DNA from: Amborella trichopoda
Lineage: Eukaryota > Streptophyta > Magnoliopsida > Amborellales > Amborellaceae
Reading direction: 5' to 3'
DNA length: 64,000 bases
Assembly: GCF_000471905.2 (NCBI RefSeq)
Contig: NW_006498527.1
Span: forward strand, 2,186,366 to 2,250,365
Shown: piece after piece, positions 35,440 to 49,200 of the stretch
Position numbering within the stretch: the stretch's first letter is position 1
Layout: each line of letters starts with the position of its first letter
Notes under the pieces: model-generated
What the model was told of the DNA's origin: nothing
The model's database searches: none
Seen by the model: only the letters and a program-made list of their open reading frames with translations
Made by a program: the position numbers and the translations under genes

Positions 35440-36890
35440 TTATATTGAATTTTGAGCTCTCATTAGGGATTAAGTTTGGTATTAGGAAATAATGTCAAAG
35501 AATAGAAGAGATAGTGCTTGGCTTTCATGTGATACGAATGCATATTTCGCCACTTTGCAAAGCAATGTATCTAGCCAATACCATATAATAATGAGCATGT
35601 TTGGTGAGATCTTTAAATTATCATTGAAATGACATAAAGTGGGCTACAAAAATAAGATATATATCTGGGAAGACGTGAGGAGTTTGGTGATTCAATTATA
35701 AAGAGGGAGCCACATGCAACTAATTGTGCTTTATCCATCCCAAACTTGATGCATTTATGTGCTTTTTCTGTTTTTGCAGTAGAGAAATCTTTGGTCCCCC
35801 TCTAAAGATGCGATCGATTCCTAAAAGTGAAGCACTCTCCAATTTCTTTTCACTTTATTGGATTATGGGATTATATATGGGGAAAAGGGTTTGTGAGCCG
35901 GCAGAATAATAGATAGTACAGGTAAGTGTAATGAGGATCAGATTGTTCACCAAATCGGTGAGAGCTTTGGTTCAGTTAAAATCAGTGCAATTTCTGATCG
36001 AATCGATTGAACCAATTTTTAGAAAAAAAAAAAAAAAGAAGTTTGATAAAATAGTTTTAAAATATAAAATATATTTTTAAAAAAGTTCTCAACTTTAATT
36101 AGATGGTCGAAAGATTAAAACTGATTAGTTTGACTAACCAAAACAGGTCAACTATTGATTTTGACCGATTTTCAAATAAACACAGTTTTTACTTTGGACT
36201 AGACCGTCCAAGACATGGGCTAACGGTCCGATTAGTCCGACCATTGGTTTAATCTGGTCCTGATAACTATGCTACATGAAGTTATGATAATATGCTATAT
36301 CTAGTTCTCATGAAAATTCAATGGATCCAATGGTTAATATGTGTGGGCATCATTTAATTTAAAATTGTCTTACAAATTTTATTGACTTAAAATTTTGGAG
36401 ACATGTGTACCTGATCTGCATGTACAAAAACATAATATGCTAAAAATTACCAAAATGCTATCACTCCTATCAGTGAATACTGGTTGTCAAGAGTTCAATT
36501 TGGGCCATCTAGTTTACAACTATTCCATGGGCCAAGTAGCTCGCACAATTTTTTATCCTTGTTAAAAAAAAATTTATTTACTATGAAATAGGAATACCAT
36601 TATGGAGCACGATAATGGAATTAAGGCATTTTGATGAGGAAAAGTAAATGGCCGACATGGAAAAATCATAGAAATGATTTCAAGGCATAAAAGCCCAAGT
36701 CCACCCTTTCTTTTGGAAGGCATGTGTAGCATTTGAACAGTGGCTTGCTCCTCAATCATCAAGCCAAGAGGATGCTAATATGAGTCTAAATTTTGAACCC
36801 TTGTGAATACCTTCTCCTATGCATACTGAATTATTCATTTACACTACCTACTAGCACGCAAAGTGCACATTGTGAACTGCATATTATGAC

Positions 36891-36931
<41 letters not shown>

Positions 36932-37282
36932 ATGGGCATGTATTTGGGGTTTCTATGCATGAAAAATAAGGGGTTGAAATGAAAAGCTCCACTGAATTGC
37001 ATTAAAGCAAAGCTTGGGAAAAAATCCATTTGATGGTGTAACCCCTGTGATAACACCTCAAGATGTCAAATGCGAACATGGAGTAAGGCATGGTGTCACT
37101 TCTTTTCATGAGGTTAAAGAAAGATTCCTCTTGAATTTGAGTAAAATCTATTACGCATCCTTTGATATCTGATTTCACATCTAACCACTCTAATCTTACG
37201 TTTAACAACTTACGTTGCTTTTAGCTTCGGCCTTTTTAAAAAAGTAAACGGTCGATAGTTCTTTTTCCAAGTATTTTATAAT
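35440..37282. other. gene-free spacer
   Basis: No gene could be supported. The segment about 35935-36260 has AACCAATT / GGTCCGATTAG motifs like degraded hAT ends, without a confirmed target duplication. Short frames at 36574-36762 and 36844-37208 show no domain. Confidence 0.4.
36893..36927. repeat. (CT)n microsatellite
   Basis: About 35 bp of uninterrupted CT dinucleotides in intergenic DNA. Confidence 0.95.
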
Positions 37283-37482
37283 GAGAAATGATCCTATAGG
37301 ACTTTTTCCCACCCATGTGTGTAGGATCCAAAATGATTACCATTAAATTTGACACAGATATATAGAAAGTCAAGTCTCACACCCATGTGATAATTTTTTT
37401 AGAGATCCGTACCAATTTTAATGATAATCCTTTGAGGTCCTATACATATGGGTGGGGGAAAGTCCTATAAGATGGTTACTCT
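37283..37482. mobile_element. small inverted-repeat MITE (about 200 bp), family C
   Basis: Left arm GATCCTATAGGACTTTTTCC then CACCCATGTGTGTAGGATC. The right arm, reverse-complemented, reads ATCTTATAGGACTTTCCCCC then ACCCATATGTATAGGAC. A palindromic non-coding element; target duplication not resolved. Confidence 0.65.
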
Positions 37483-37489
37483 TTTATTA

Positions 37490-40400
37490 TACACAAATAC
37501 AATTGCAAGGAATCTATCCACACATTTGTTGTGTTTACCCTAGCTAGAAAATTTTGTTTACAACAACTCCTTTAAAAAAAGATAGAGGATATCACATAAG
37601 CGCATATACTATGCTCTTGCTGTAGTATGTTGTATGTTTAATCCTTCGGATGTGAAATTTTTGGAACCGATTAAAAACACCTAGATGATTATTTCTAAAA
37701 GAAAGAATTTGGATTTTGAGTTCTCTATCACTTAGATCACACCCTCCAATAGTTGGTCAGTCTTTTATTCAATCTCGAGGCATTATTTATTCAAGCACAT
37801 AGAGAGAGTGCAATTTGACCTTTTTTTTCCCCTTAAATTAAGGTTAGTCAATGGGTTGAATAGACTACATCCCTAAAATTTGGAGTCTTAAAAGTACTTC
37901 TAGATTAGGTTTTACCTGAGGGAGAAAATAAACACTATACTCTTTCAAGAGCAAGAAATCTTTTGGCAACATATAATGGTCAATGCACTTCAGAAAATTG
38001 TTAAGGTAGTCAAATCAAGTCATTTGATACCCGTTTTAGAAATTCTTTCACTTAGGTGGCACCTTAAAAATAATCAACAAAAATGACCAAAATTTTCCAA
38101 CTCGGGATTGGAAACCCTAAAGAAGAAAGGGCATTTTGGCGATTTCACCAACTCAAGTGGCATGATCTAAATGGCTATAGTTATTTACCATTAGAACCAT
38201 GTAACAAGCATTTACAATGAAAAAAAATGAGTTTCTCTAATAGTTTGGTATTGCTAGCCCTAAACAAGTAGAGTATTTTTATCATTTGTCTTTTTGTTAA
38301 GCAGTTCCAAATTACCAACATGCCCTTCCTATTCAGGGATTCCATACTTGAACATGGGAATTCATTTGTCTCCACATATTTCAATAATATACTTGAACAT
38401 TTTAATTTTTATTTTATTTTAAAAAAGAAGCCTATGGTTAAATGTGATGAGTTAACCACCTTAATTATTTCGTAATGTTGATTGACAATTATTTAATTGA
38501 TGCCTTCCAATGTATGATTGTTACTAAACCACTTAAAAGATATTGCTTTCTTTAATGAAACAAGATATCCGTACTATATCGTTATATATAAAAAAAAACT
38601 CTTGAAAATATGCTTCTTGAAAATCATCTCCAAATTAAGTTGTGTTACCCTTTTTTTATTTATCTAGCGCCCTCCCCCTCTCTCCCCTCCAAATATTTAT
38701 TTACCTATTTCACACTCAAGTCCCATATTTTAAGATTTATATTGATTTTAATTTAATTTTTTAATATACATATTGAGCTCAAATTTTGAGAGTTGATACT
38801 TATTGACCATATCATATTTGTAAAAAAAAAAAAAGTGTACAAAATATTTCAAAATAAATAAATCAAGCCAATCTACCACTAAAACTTTGAAATTTGTAGG
38901 TTTATTTTCGTTATTTAATTTAATTTACTTATTTTTAATATATTTAGGGGTGTGCTAGGTGAGAAGCTTGGGTGCACAAAATTTGAGCTTCGTCAGAAAT
39001 ATAAAAAAAAGGATAAAATTAAAATATAATATTCACTATAAAAAATGGGACATAAATGTAAAATATAATATACGGGACTGTATTAAATTTCAAAAATAGA
39101 AAAGGCTTTTTCAGTTAATTTTCCTTTTGTTTTATAGATAAATTTATCGTTTTTACCAACCCTCCACCAACAAATTTACCCAAAAATATACACATTTATG
39201 TTTGTTTCTTTGGTTTGGTTTTGTAGCAAATTCCAAATAACCACATCTTTTTTTAATTAGCTTTTTGGCACTATAAGTTTTTATTTGATTTTTTACTCAA
39301 TATTTTTAAAATAAAGGTGCATCATTACAATATTGCAACAAGGCCAAGCAACAAATATAATTTAATGATGTTTTACAAAATCATAAAAGTGGTCGACATA
39401 TCTCAATTAACATTAGAGGGTTTATATTTGAATTTTCATTTCACTTAGGCACTTTATTAAAAAAAGAAGAAGAAGAATGAAATGCGATTTAGTTCAAGTA
39501 GACGTCTCTACAAGGACAGGGGGAAAGCTAAAAAAAAAACAGGGATGAAAGTAGTGCAAAAAGATGTGGGGGACTTATGGGTCCACTGAGGGTATGACCT
39601 TTAATAGAGCAAAATAACATGATTTGTGTAGCGAACTCTAAATAGTTGGGATAAAGTTCTAGTGATGATGATGACCTTATCAATTTTTTAAAAAATATTA
39701 AAATTGCCCTTGTTTCAGGATTCCCAACTTTGAACAAGCGGGAGTACTTTTACGACATGCCTAAGAGGCTCCAAGCATGTGATGGGAGTACCCATTTGTT
39801 CGGGGTGGGTCAAATTATTAAAATGTCTCTATAAGTTAAGAGTTATCAATATTAAACAAGGTCAAATTCAAACATTTTTTAATATATTTTTTGAAGGGGT
39901 GCTATAGTGAAATAAAAATAAAAGAATTTGAACGCTAATTGGGAACGTTTAGCTCCTGCAAGAAGTTTTGACACCCTTTAAATAATATTTTCCAAATATT
40001 TATTGTCTAGTTTTGCAAGCATGAACAACATGGTGGCCACACCACTTAATGCATCAATTGGTGGTCCTCTTGGTGGATGGATGGATTAATTAGTTTCATG
40101 TTTGGTTTTGGGTGTAAAACTAAGTGGTTTTTTATTGTGTAGGTTTCCAATCTACTCTTGGATAGCCCATCGAGAACTTCGTAATTTTGAAATGAATTAG
40201 GATTACATTTTTTGGGATCTAAAAATTCTAAAAGGCACATAGACCTACTTGAGAATGGCCAAACATATCATATATTTTCATGTGTTAGCATAAATGAAAA
40301 AGAAAAATGCTTTTTTGAAGAAATTCGACGAGGCATTTTGTTAGCACCTAGAAAAGGTAAAATGTGCACACAGCCATGATTATGTAGGACCAACCAAATA

Positions 40401-40551
40401 AACCCTCTCTTTCCAGTAGGTTTCATAAAACCCGGAATCGGGTCAGGTGGAGGGCGAGTTGCAAAATCCACTTCCCGTTTCTCAATCAGTCTTCCAAAAG
40501 ATTAAAAAAAAAGAAAAAAAGCCCCAAATAATTTTATGGTAGTTATTAAAA
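37490..40551. other. gene-free AT-rich spacer
   Basis: No gene, RNA or element boundary could be supported. About 37850-37960 resembles 7465-7575. Short frames at 38181, 39528, 40046 and 40268 have no domain. Confidence 0.45.
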
Positions 40552-40940
40552 AAAGGGTGCCGTATGTATAGAGAGAAGGTTCTAAACAAATTAGAGTCTA
40601 CCTTCAAATAGTGTCAATAAATATGGTTTCAATACTGGAAATCTTTGTGATAGTCTTAAAATATATTTTTATATTAAATTATAAAATTTAAAGCTTAAAA
40701 AATAGTGTAGAATGAGTAGATCTATGAAAACTTGAAAATTGACGGTCCAAAAATGCGTTACAAGATGCACTATTTTCAAAACTTAAAATCCATATTTTTT
40801 TCATGTACTTGTATCTTGATGTCCAGATGATTAATTTGAGGATATTTGAACATCAAAAGATCCTCTTCAAGTGGAATTTTTGAGGTGGGCACTAATTTGA
40901 TTGTTTAGAGCCTCAACGCCATATAAACTTTTCCCTTAAA
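40552..40940 (+). mobile_element. MITE, family A
   Basis: Copy with left end TATGTATAGAGAGAAGGTTC and right end CATATAAACTTTTCCC. The interior reads GAATGAGTAGATCTATGAAA and ATCTTGATGTCCAGATGATT. It is closest to the copy at 20882-21282, suggesting a subfamily with altered termini. Confidence 0.7.
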
Positions 40941-42535
40941 AAAATTCATTACCTCGTAATTTGTACTTAGTGGAATTTTTGAAACTACTACAAATCAAAT
41001 ACCATTTGTTGTAGATCTACCCTAGGACTGTCAAAACTCAAACTCCCAAGGATTCATTAGGTTAAACTTCAAATGCAAATTAGAGAGCAATCAGTTGATA
41101 AAGGGAACCATGGCAGACAAGAGAATGGAGAGCAAGAGAGCAATCAGTTGATGAATATACTCCAAGGAGCATACAATATGGACGAGAAAAAAACGAAGGA
41201 AAATTACAAAAAAAAAAAAAAACCAAAGACGATGTTTTCTATGCAACTTATCCAACTTAACTCATTTTTTTCTCCAAAACAAACTTTCTAGGCAAATACC
41301 TCAAAAGTAAAAAGTTCATTTTTTTTTAAGATGGAAATGCTATTTTTTTACACAAGAATCATTTTGGCTAGATTTCATATTGATTTTTGGACCCGCATAA
41401 GTGCCGGACCGCCCTAAGACAACTACCAGACAAAAACTGAGTGCTGTTGAAACGCCTTAAGACAAGTGCCAGATAAAAACTGAGTGCTGTTGGATCACCG
41501 CCCTTTATAGCTGCCGAACCGCCTTTTGCAACTGTGGAAGAGCATTTTACATAGTACCGAGGTAGTTTAGGTATTTTTTTATTTTTTTTATTTGATTGAG
41601 GGTATTTGCCTAGAAAATGTACTTTGAAAAAAAAAAAAAGAAAAAAAAGTTAGATTGGGGTTAAGTTGCATCGAGAGTGTACTCTTGAGTTTTTTTTTTT
41701 TTACCAACAAAAAAAACAAATATTTGTCAACAATAATGTGGAGCACTTCAATCATTTGAAAAGTTGATAACTAAGTCCTTTATAAATCAGAAGAGAGAAC
41801 ATTTAATGGGATTGCTATTTGCCCACATTTATCATTTAGAAGCTACATGGACCAATATTTGGGGCTAGAAAAATATATTCACTCATGTTTTGGGTGCAGA
41901 TAGCAAAAGCAATGGTGCGAATAGCAATATCGCAAATAGCTGGCCAAAATCATGCAACTAGCTACTTAATTAACAATAGCTGGAAATGTCATAAGCACAA
42001 CGATTTTAAAATCTCAGAAATCTCTTATTGTGAACTATTAATCCATTAATTTAATAATTTAATAAACACAAAGGGCCACCATTTTTTGGGCAAGCTTTTT
42101 TACGTCCCTTGTAGCAAAAAGTTCTATCCCCTTTTATCCGACCGTCCATTCTGAATGGAGGGTTAAGACCGCCTCAATCACAATGTCAAGTCTTTACACT
42201 ATCTTTTTTTTAATTTTTTTTTATAAACTATTTTGACACCAAATTTTGAACGTCAATTCTTCTATTAAAATCGCATTAGCTTAAATATAAAACAAATATT
42301 TTTAATAAAATAAAAATGATCAAAATACTTTTAAAAGCGTCAAGAGGTATTTTGATAATTATATTTTATCAAAAAATTATTTTAAATATTTTTTATAGGT
42401 GTGTCTGAATGAAAAAGTAGCACTTACAAAATTTCACATTCATACAATTTGTATAAAACAACTAAAAATAAAATATTTTAAAATGTCGAATCTAAGATCA
42501 AACGGTAAGCGGTTCTCTTGATAAAGAAATACGAG
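40941..42535. other. gene-free spacer upstream of KLCR
   Basis: No gene supported; the frame at 41073-41291 is low complexity. A 43-bp duplication (AAGAC ... ACTGAGTGCTGTTG) lies at about 41411-41495. The remainder is AT-rich. Confidence 0.5.
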
Positions 42536-42539
42536 CGGG

Positions 42540-43256
42540 TTACTATTTCTACCATCCCCTTTCTCTTTCTCTCTCAGTAGCAGGCGGCCCCTCAGTCCCC
42601 TGCTCTCTCTCTCTCCCTCATTTTCTCCCCCATTTTTTCCCCCTCTCTCTCTCTCTCTCCTGAAGTAGCTTCAGCAACTAAGAACTTGTGCCCCATCTTC
42701 ATTATTTTACCAAACAAAGTTTGTGAGATTCTACAACATAAATAAAACAAAAATTAAGCAGCTAATGAGAGATACCCATAACTCCAAATAAAACTGTAAA
42801 GAGAGAGACCCATAATTCCAAGTTTAAACCGTAAAAAAAGGTGAGAAAGTAGGTGGGCGTGAGACCAAAAGCAAACCTAATAATGTTTTGGACTTTTAAA
42901 GAGATGCAGCAAATTACACCAATTCATGAATTTAGGTTTTAGGAGTGATGGTGGGCTGTCTCCATTGAGTTGCTTGCAAGCAAACAGGAAGCATAAAAGG
43001 CCCCCCCAAAACAAAACAAAACAAAACAAAACAAAACAAAACAAAAAAATGCTGATACTGCTGGTCCATCACCTTAAAGCAATCAAAGGAAAAGTCCTAC
43101 CTCCTCCCATTTGAAAGACTTAATGCACCAAATAAAGCAAAAATAGGAAAGAAACTTCTCCCTCCCATTTTCACCTTTCCCACACCCTTCAAAACCCCTT
43201 CTCTGCAACTATCTCACACAACACCTACTCCTCTCTCTCTCTAAAATCTCCACGGC
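42540..43256 (+). promoter_or_regulatory. pyrimidine-rich upstream/5' leader region of KLCR
   Basis: The 700 bp before the KLCR start codon changes from AT-rich to strongly pyrimidine-rich. CT runs lie at 42555-42660, a CT/CCTCC-rich leader at 43155-43250, and an (AAAAC)n pentanucleotide run at 43006-43048. CT-rich leaders are common near plant transcription starts. No TATA box could be assigned with confidence. Confidence 0.45.
43006..43048. repeat. (AAAAC)n microsatellite
   Basis: About eight copies of AAAAC in the upstream region of KLCR. Confidence 0.95.
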
Positions 43257-46200
43257 ATGCCTGGCTTAGTCTCTGAAACCCCAAAAATGGCGTCGAAAAC
43301 GTCGCCAGATCCAAACACTCCATCACCTGCAAAGTCCAAACCCTCTCCTTCCAAAAAGTCGTCAATTTCTCCTTCCTCCCAACAGAAGAAGAGACTCTCT
43401 CTCACTGCAGTTGAGCATGAAGAGGAGTTAGGTCTCGACAACCCTGATCTCGGTCCCTTTCTTCTTAAACTCGCCCGCGACTTAATTGCCTCTGGGGACA
43501 ACCCCTCCAAGGCCCTCGACTGTGCTGCGCGTGCTGCCCGGTCATTTGAGCTCTGCAATGCAGAAAGCCCTAGCCCTAGCCTTGACCTTGTGATGGCTCT
43601 CCATGTTCTTGCTGCCATCCACTGCGGCCTTGGCCAGTTTGCTGAGGCCGTCCCCATCCTCGAGCGATCCATCTCGATTCCAGACCCTAACTTGGGGCCG
43701 GACCACGCTCTCGCTGCCTTCTCCGGCCACATGCAGCTCGGCGACACCTATGCGATGCTCGGCAGTCAAGATCTCGCAATCAAAAGCTACACTCTGGGCC
43801 TTGCGGTCCAGAAAGAGGCCTTAGGAGACACCGACCCTCGTGTCGCCGAAACATGTCGGTATTTGGCTGAGGCACAGGCCCAAATCATGCAATTGCCTGC
43901 GGCAGCCGAGCTTGTGAAACATTGTCTGGCAATTCATAAGGAGCACAGCGCCCCTGCCTCAGCCGAGGAAGCCTCCGACAGGCGGCTGATGGCTTTAATT
44001 TGCGAAGCCATGGGGGATCACGAGGCTGCACTCGAGCATTTGGTCCTCGCAAGTGTAGCAGCAGCGGCAAACGGGTTTGATGAGGAGGTTGCTGCTATTG
44101 ATGTTAGTATTGGGGATTCTTATTTGGGGATGGGAAGATACGATGAGTCGGTGTTTGCCTACCAGAAGGCTCTGACAGTATTCAAGGCTGCGAGGGGGGA
44201 GAACCATTTGTCGGTTGGCACGGTGATGGTGCGGCTGGCCGATTTGTATCAGAGAACGGGGAAGATGCGGGAGGGAAGGTCCTACTGTGAGAGCGCCCTG
44301 CGGGTCTACGCCAAGCCAGTGCCAGGAACCGCGACAGAGGATGTAGCAGCAGGTGAGTAGGGTTTTGGGCAGGTAACGGGTGGTTGTTATAACGTTTGAG
44401 GCCAATGCAACCTTTTCAAATGGTTCTCTTTTAAATTGTCTTTCGAAACGTTATAATGATCTAATGGGTAATTATAACAGCATAACATGGTTTTCAAACA
44501 TTTGGTGCAGGGCTGGCCGAGGTGGCAGCTGTGTATGAGGCCATGGGCGATCTCGATGAGAGCGTAAAACTCTTGCAAAAGGCAGTGCGAATGATGGATG
44601 GCTCAGTCGCACCAGGTCGACAGGGCCAAGTTGCAGGCATCGAAGCCCAGATGGGGGTGGTCTATTATATGGTTGGAAGGTATTGTTTGAGGGCCTGTTT
44701 GAATGATAGTCAATTTTGTCTCGGATATACTATCTTATCTAAAATTAACTTCTTCAGTATTTTGGAGATATTTTTAGCTATTTCTGACTAAAATTTTAGT
44801 AAATTTCTTTGAATAAAGAAAAATAACTTGTCAAAAAGAGAAACTTATTCAAGTACTGCCTATCTCCGATAATTTTATCACTGATGCCACCAAATAACAG
44901 GTAATTCATTACCCGAATTAATCTATTGAAATAGTGAATTATCCGTGAGAACAATTACATCTAAACAGGATGGTTCGCACTGTTGCTTTGTGTGAGAGTT
45001 GTTTCGTATATCATACTAACCCTTTTATGATTCATTTGAGAAGGCCTACACATTCTCCTGATCATCTTTTCATTCTATTTGCTAGATTTGTATAAGAGTA
45101 TTTTGATTATCATAATGTGCATAGAAACCATTTTAGGATGCGGTGTGACATATTTGTGGCTTCTCTATACGATCTCATTACTTGGCCATGGACTATGGTT
45201 CAATCATTAATATGTTTACAGAAATCCTTTCAAGGTTAATTGCGCAATTCTATTCACATTCTTCCCTATTCATTTTGTTATTATATTAGGTATGGGGATG
45301 CATATGATACGTTTAAGGTTGTGGTGGCAAAGATGAGGGCAGGTGGAGAGGCAGGCTCTGCCTTTTTTGGGGTGGTTTTGAACCAGATGGGGCTGACATG
45401 CGTACAAAGGTTTGAAATAAAGGAAGCGGTTGAGCTGTTCGCGGAGGCAAAGGTGATATTGGAGAAGGAGTGTGGGGCATTTCATCCTGATACATTGGGC
45501 GTTTACAGCAACCTTGCTGCCGCTTATGATGCCATGGGCAGGCAAGTTACATTCTCCTATGCTTATAATGCTCATTTTTGTATGTCTATATGCCCCCATC
45601 CCCACCCCCACCCCTACCCCCACCCTTCTCTCCTCTCTCTAAAACATTCACACATCCACACACTCTTTTTTTTTATACATGTTAACCTGCAACCTTGTGT
45701 TATTGTGAGAAGTTAAGGCATTTTCCTTTGTGTATTTTGTGTTTGCTTTCTCATATTGATATGGGCATTTATTTCTTAAGCTATGCTTTAGCTGATCTAA
45801 AAATAGTAAAATGCCGTACCCATGCATACGGAACTTTTAAAATTTAGCTTTTGGTGAAAGCCAGCCCTTATTTAGTCCATAACCTAAAGATAGTGTACAT
45901 ACCCCTGAAAACTTTACTTTGGTAAACGCAGGGCTTACTGCTAATGAGGTAGATTAGTTGTATCAAGAAATTAGTGAATGAATTAGGGAAAACAATCATT
46001 TCCAACTGCTGCCAAATTTAGTTTGGTTGCATAGATAATTATGGAAGTTCTGCAAACATGAAAGCATACAAGGTTGCTTGCTTCCCAAACTTACTTGAGA
46101 CTTTTGGTAAATTATAAACATGTGGTATGAGAACCACACTTGTTAGTTAGATTTTTCAGGATCTTCCTTCCTAAGAGATGATGGATTGGTTGTCATGGTC

Positions 46201-49200
46201 TCATAGCCCTGCAGGGGCTTACAACTGCTCCACCGATCTAGGTAAGTGGGAACTTTTGGATGGTTGTTTGTTTGAGATAAAATCTTCATTGAGCAACCAT
46301 CTTTATAGAACAAGATCTCTGATGAGCTAAAATGAGTGTTGTAAGAACTGGCTACTATGGATGGTCCAACGAGTAAGATAGAAAGCAGTAACTATTCATG
46401 TGTGACGTGTAGGAGGCCTTGGAGATAATATATTCCAAAAGGATTTTCAAATTGGGTGACAAGAGGTTTTTACATCAGGGCTGCCAAAGTCTTTTATGGG
46501 GCTAATTTATCATGATGAATGGGGCCCCTTTTGGAGCATGTCCTCTCCTTTATCAGCATTGGTTGTATTTGAGATATGTTCAGGGGAGAGTCATGTTTTT
46601 CTTTTTTTATTTTATTCAATGATGAAATAGAGACAATATACTTGCCATACTCGTGATCTTCTTGGCATGATGCACTTGACCCTTGATAGTGGAAACGATG
46701 AATTCCGTGCACTAAAATGGCTTGCTAGACTAGCAAGGTTACCCCTTATCCATGGATGATCATTGGGACGATTCCAAAAGATTAAGAGCAATATGGAGGT
46801 CACCTTTCAGCAGTTGCATAGGTTTGCCAGTGATGTATTGATGCATGGGCTTGGACTGGGGTCTCAGTATGTTTCCAACCATGTAGGATTCTCTATTCCT
46901 ATGTTTGCAATATCCACATGTGGTGATCCCAATGGTTTAAAAAACAGATTGATGACCCGGATCGGGCTTCCAAAAAACCGATCCGGATCGGTGAATCGGC
47001 GATCCGGATCGGGAATCGGGCGAATCGGTCATAATAAAGCTTAATAAAAATTCGAAAAAATTATTAAAATTCATTATAAATATTGTTTTTTAGGAATTCA
47101 ATAAGAAATGAGGGTACACCATTAAGAATTTTCATGTTTTTTAATGAATATGCAAATATTGATATGTTCTTTCCCTGCATGAACCGCCATTCAGCATTTA
47201 ATTTACATCACACAAAAGGATAAACATATAATTATCATAGAATAAGTATATCAACATACATGGACTACAATAAAGCATAAAATTAGTAACATATGATCTA
47301 AAAATAAAATGATAGACGACGTTATTGTTCTTCTTGGTCACGCTGGTGCCATTGATTGAATTCGTTTAACAATTCATTGATTCGATCTAAAACGAATCAT
47401 CGATATTAGCAGGCGTCTGACTATTCCCAAATCCCTGAGTGTTAGTGTTTTGTTGTGTTCCCAATCTAAAATCCTCGAAGATTGTCCATCCTTCATGCTC
47501 ACCTGCACTGTCGTGCTCATCCCTACACTGTTGCTGTTGGGACTCGATATGTGAATAATATGGCTGGGATAGGGTGGCCTCAANNNNNNNNNNNNNNNNN
47601 NNNNNNNNNNNNNNNNNNNNNNNNNNNNNNNNNNNNNNNNNNNNNNNNNNNNNNNNNNNNNNNNNNNNNNNNNNNNNNNNNNNNNNNNNNNNNNNNNNNN
47701 NNNNNNNNNNNNNNNNNNNNNNNNNNNNNNNNNNNNNNNNNNNNNNNNNNNNNNNNNNNNNNNNNNNNNNNNNNNNNNNNNNNNNNNNNNNNNNNNNNNN
47801 NNNNNNNNNNNNNNNNNNNNNNNNNNNNNNNNNNNNNNNNNNNNNNNNNNNNNNNNNNNNNNNNNNNNNNNNNNNNNNNNNNNNNNNNNNNNNNNNNNNN
47901 NNNNNNNNNNNNNNNNNNNNNNNNNNNNNNNNNNNNNNNNNNCAAAAAATTCGATGATGGATTACAAAAAAAAAAAGCAATTCGATCATGGATTACAAAA
48001 AAATCGATCAAGTATTACAAAAACATCTATCATGGATTCAAAAAAAAAAAAAAAAAAAATTCCGTACTGGACTCGCTGATTCACTGTTCGGACTCGCCGA
48101 TTCCGTACAGTGAATCGGCGAGTCACTGTATAGAATCGTCCGGTTCTCTCTAGAATCGGACGATTCCCATTTTTTTCGCCGATTCGATCCGTCCATGGCG
48201 ATTCCCGAGTCGAACCGGGCGAGTCCGGTTCGACTCGGCGTTTTTTTAAACACTGGGTGATCCTGTCGTACAAATTCCTTGTGCAACTTGATGGGATTTT
48301 CTTGGATGTTTCCAATTGTGCTGGATTCTCTCTGATTTTCACAAGTTTGTAGTATCGTCACAATGATGAGCTTGTTGTAACTATTCCCTTGTAATTATTG
48401 TAGGAAGCCAATTTTTGTTCAATATCTTAGTCAATTACCCACATGGCATTCATCATGGGAGCTGTTTCTAAATCTTGGTATATATCAATCTGAACCCAAA
48501 TCAACAAAATGAACAACTGAGTTGACCAACCCATTATTTTACTTGTCATCTTTCTCCAGATATGAACTTATTAGACAGTAGGTTGTTGATAACTTACTTT
48601 AAGGTTCATGATGACAAAATGGGAGCTTGGAACGACCGAAGACGAGCGACAATGGCTGGTTAGGTTGATATTGTTTTCTTTTGCTGCCCACTTTATACCC
48701 TGGCATTGGTCTTTATGTTATTCAGTGTATATTGGATGAGGAGCTCATTCAGCTGTAAGAATTTAAACCAGGTTTTTGATGGTGTTTTTAGTTTTTATCT
48801 TTTTTGGCTTGGTCAGCAATGGACTCAGACTTGGGATGTAGTGTTGCATACGTCAACACCTTAACTAGTCAAGCCTAGGCCCAGTTTCTATATGGTAGAG
48901 AGATGATTTATTGTTAGCAATTGAACTCTTGCCTAATATTTAGAACTTAATAGTGGATAACTTATACTGAGAGTAACTGCACTTATGTGCCCCATTTCAA
49001 ATGATCTTACCAAAAAATAGAAAAAAGTGTATATTAACATATTTTTAATTGCAAGTTAGTGGAGCATTGTAGTAATTTGTGCGAAGAGATGCCTTGATTT
49101 CTTGTGGTCCACAGTTAGAAACATTAGCATAACTTGAAAGCCAGTGACACAAGAGGATCAGACTTATGGTTTCTTCCCATTCATATGCATCCTAAGATCA

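Noticed and set aside
35930..36265. Possible additional hAT element
   Set aside because: Motifs resemble hAT subterminal sequence, but neither termini nor an 8-bp target duplication could be found, so no boundaries were assigned.
43241..43747. 168-codon frame on the minus strand over KLCR exon 1
   Set aside because: It is antisense to a well-supported GC-rich exon; the frame is a by-product of codon bias, as are those at 43542-43769 and 43995-44405.
47387..48153. Frames of 127-223 codons around 47.4-48.2 kb
   Set aside because: They cross 359 N bases and lie inside a hAT element; the open length is an artefact of the gap.
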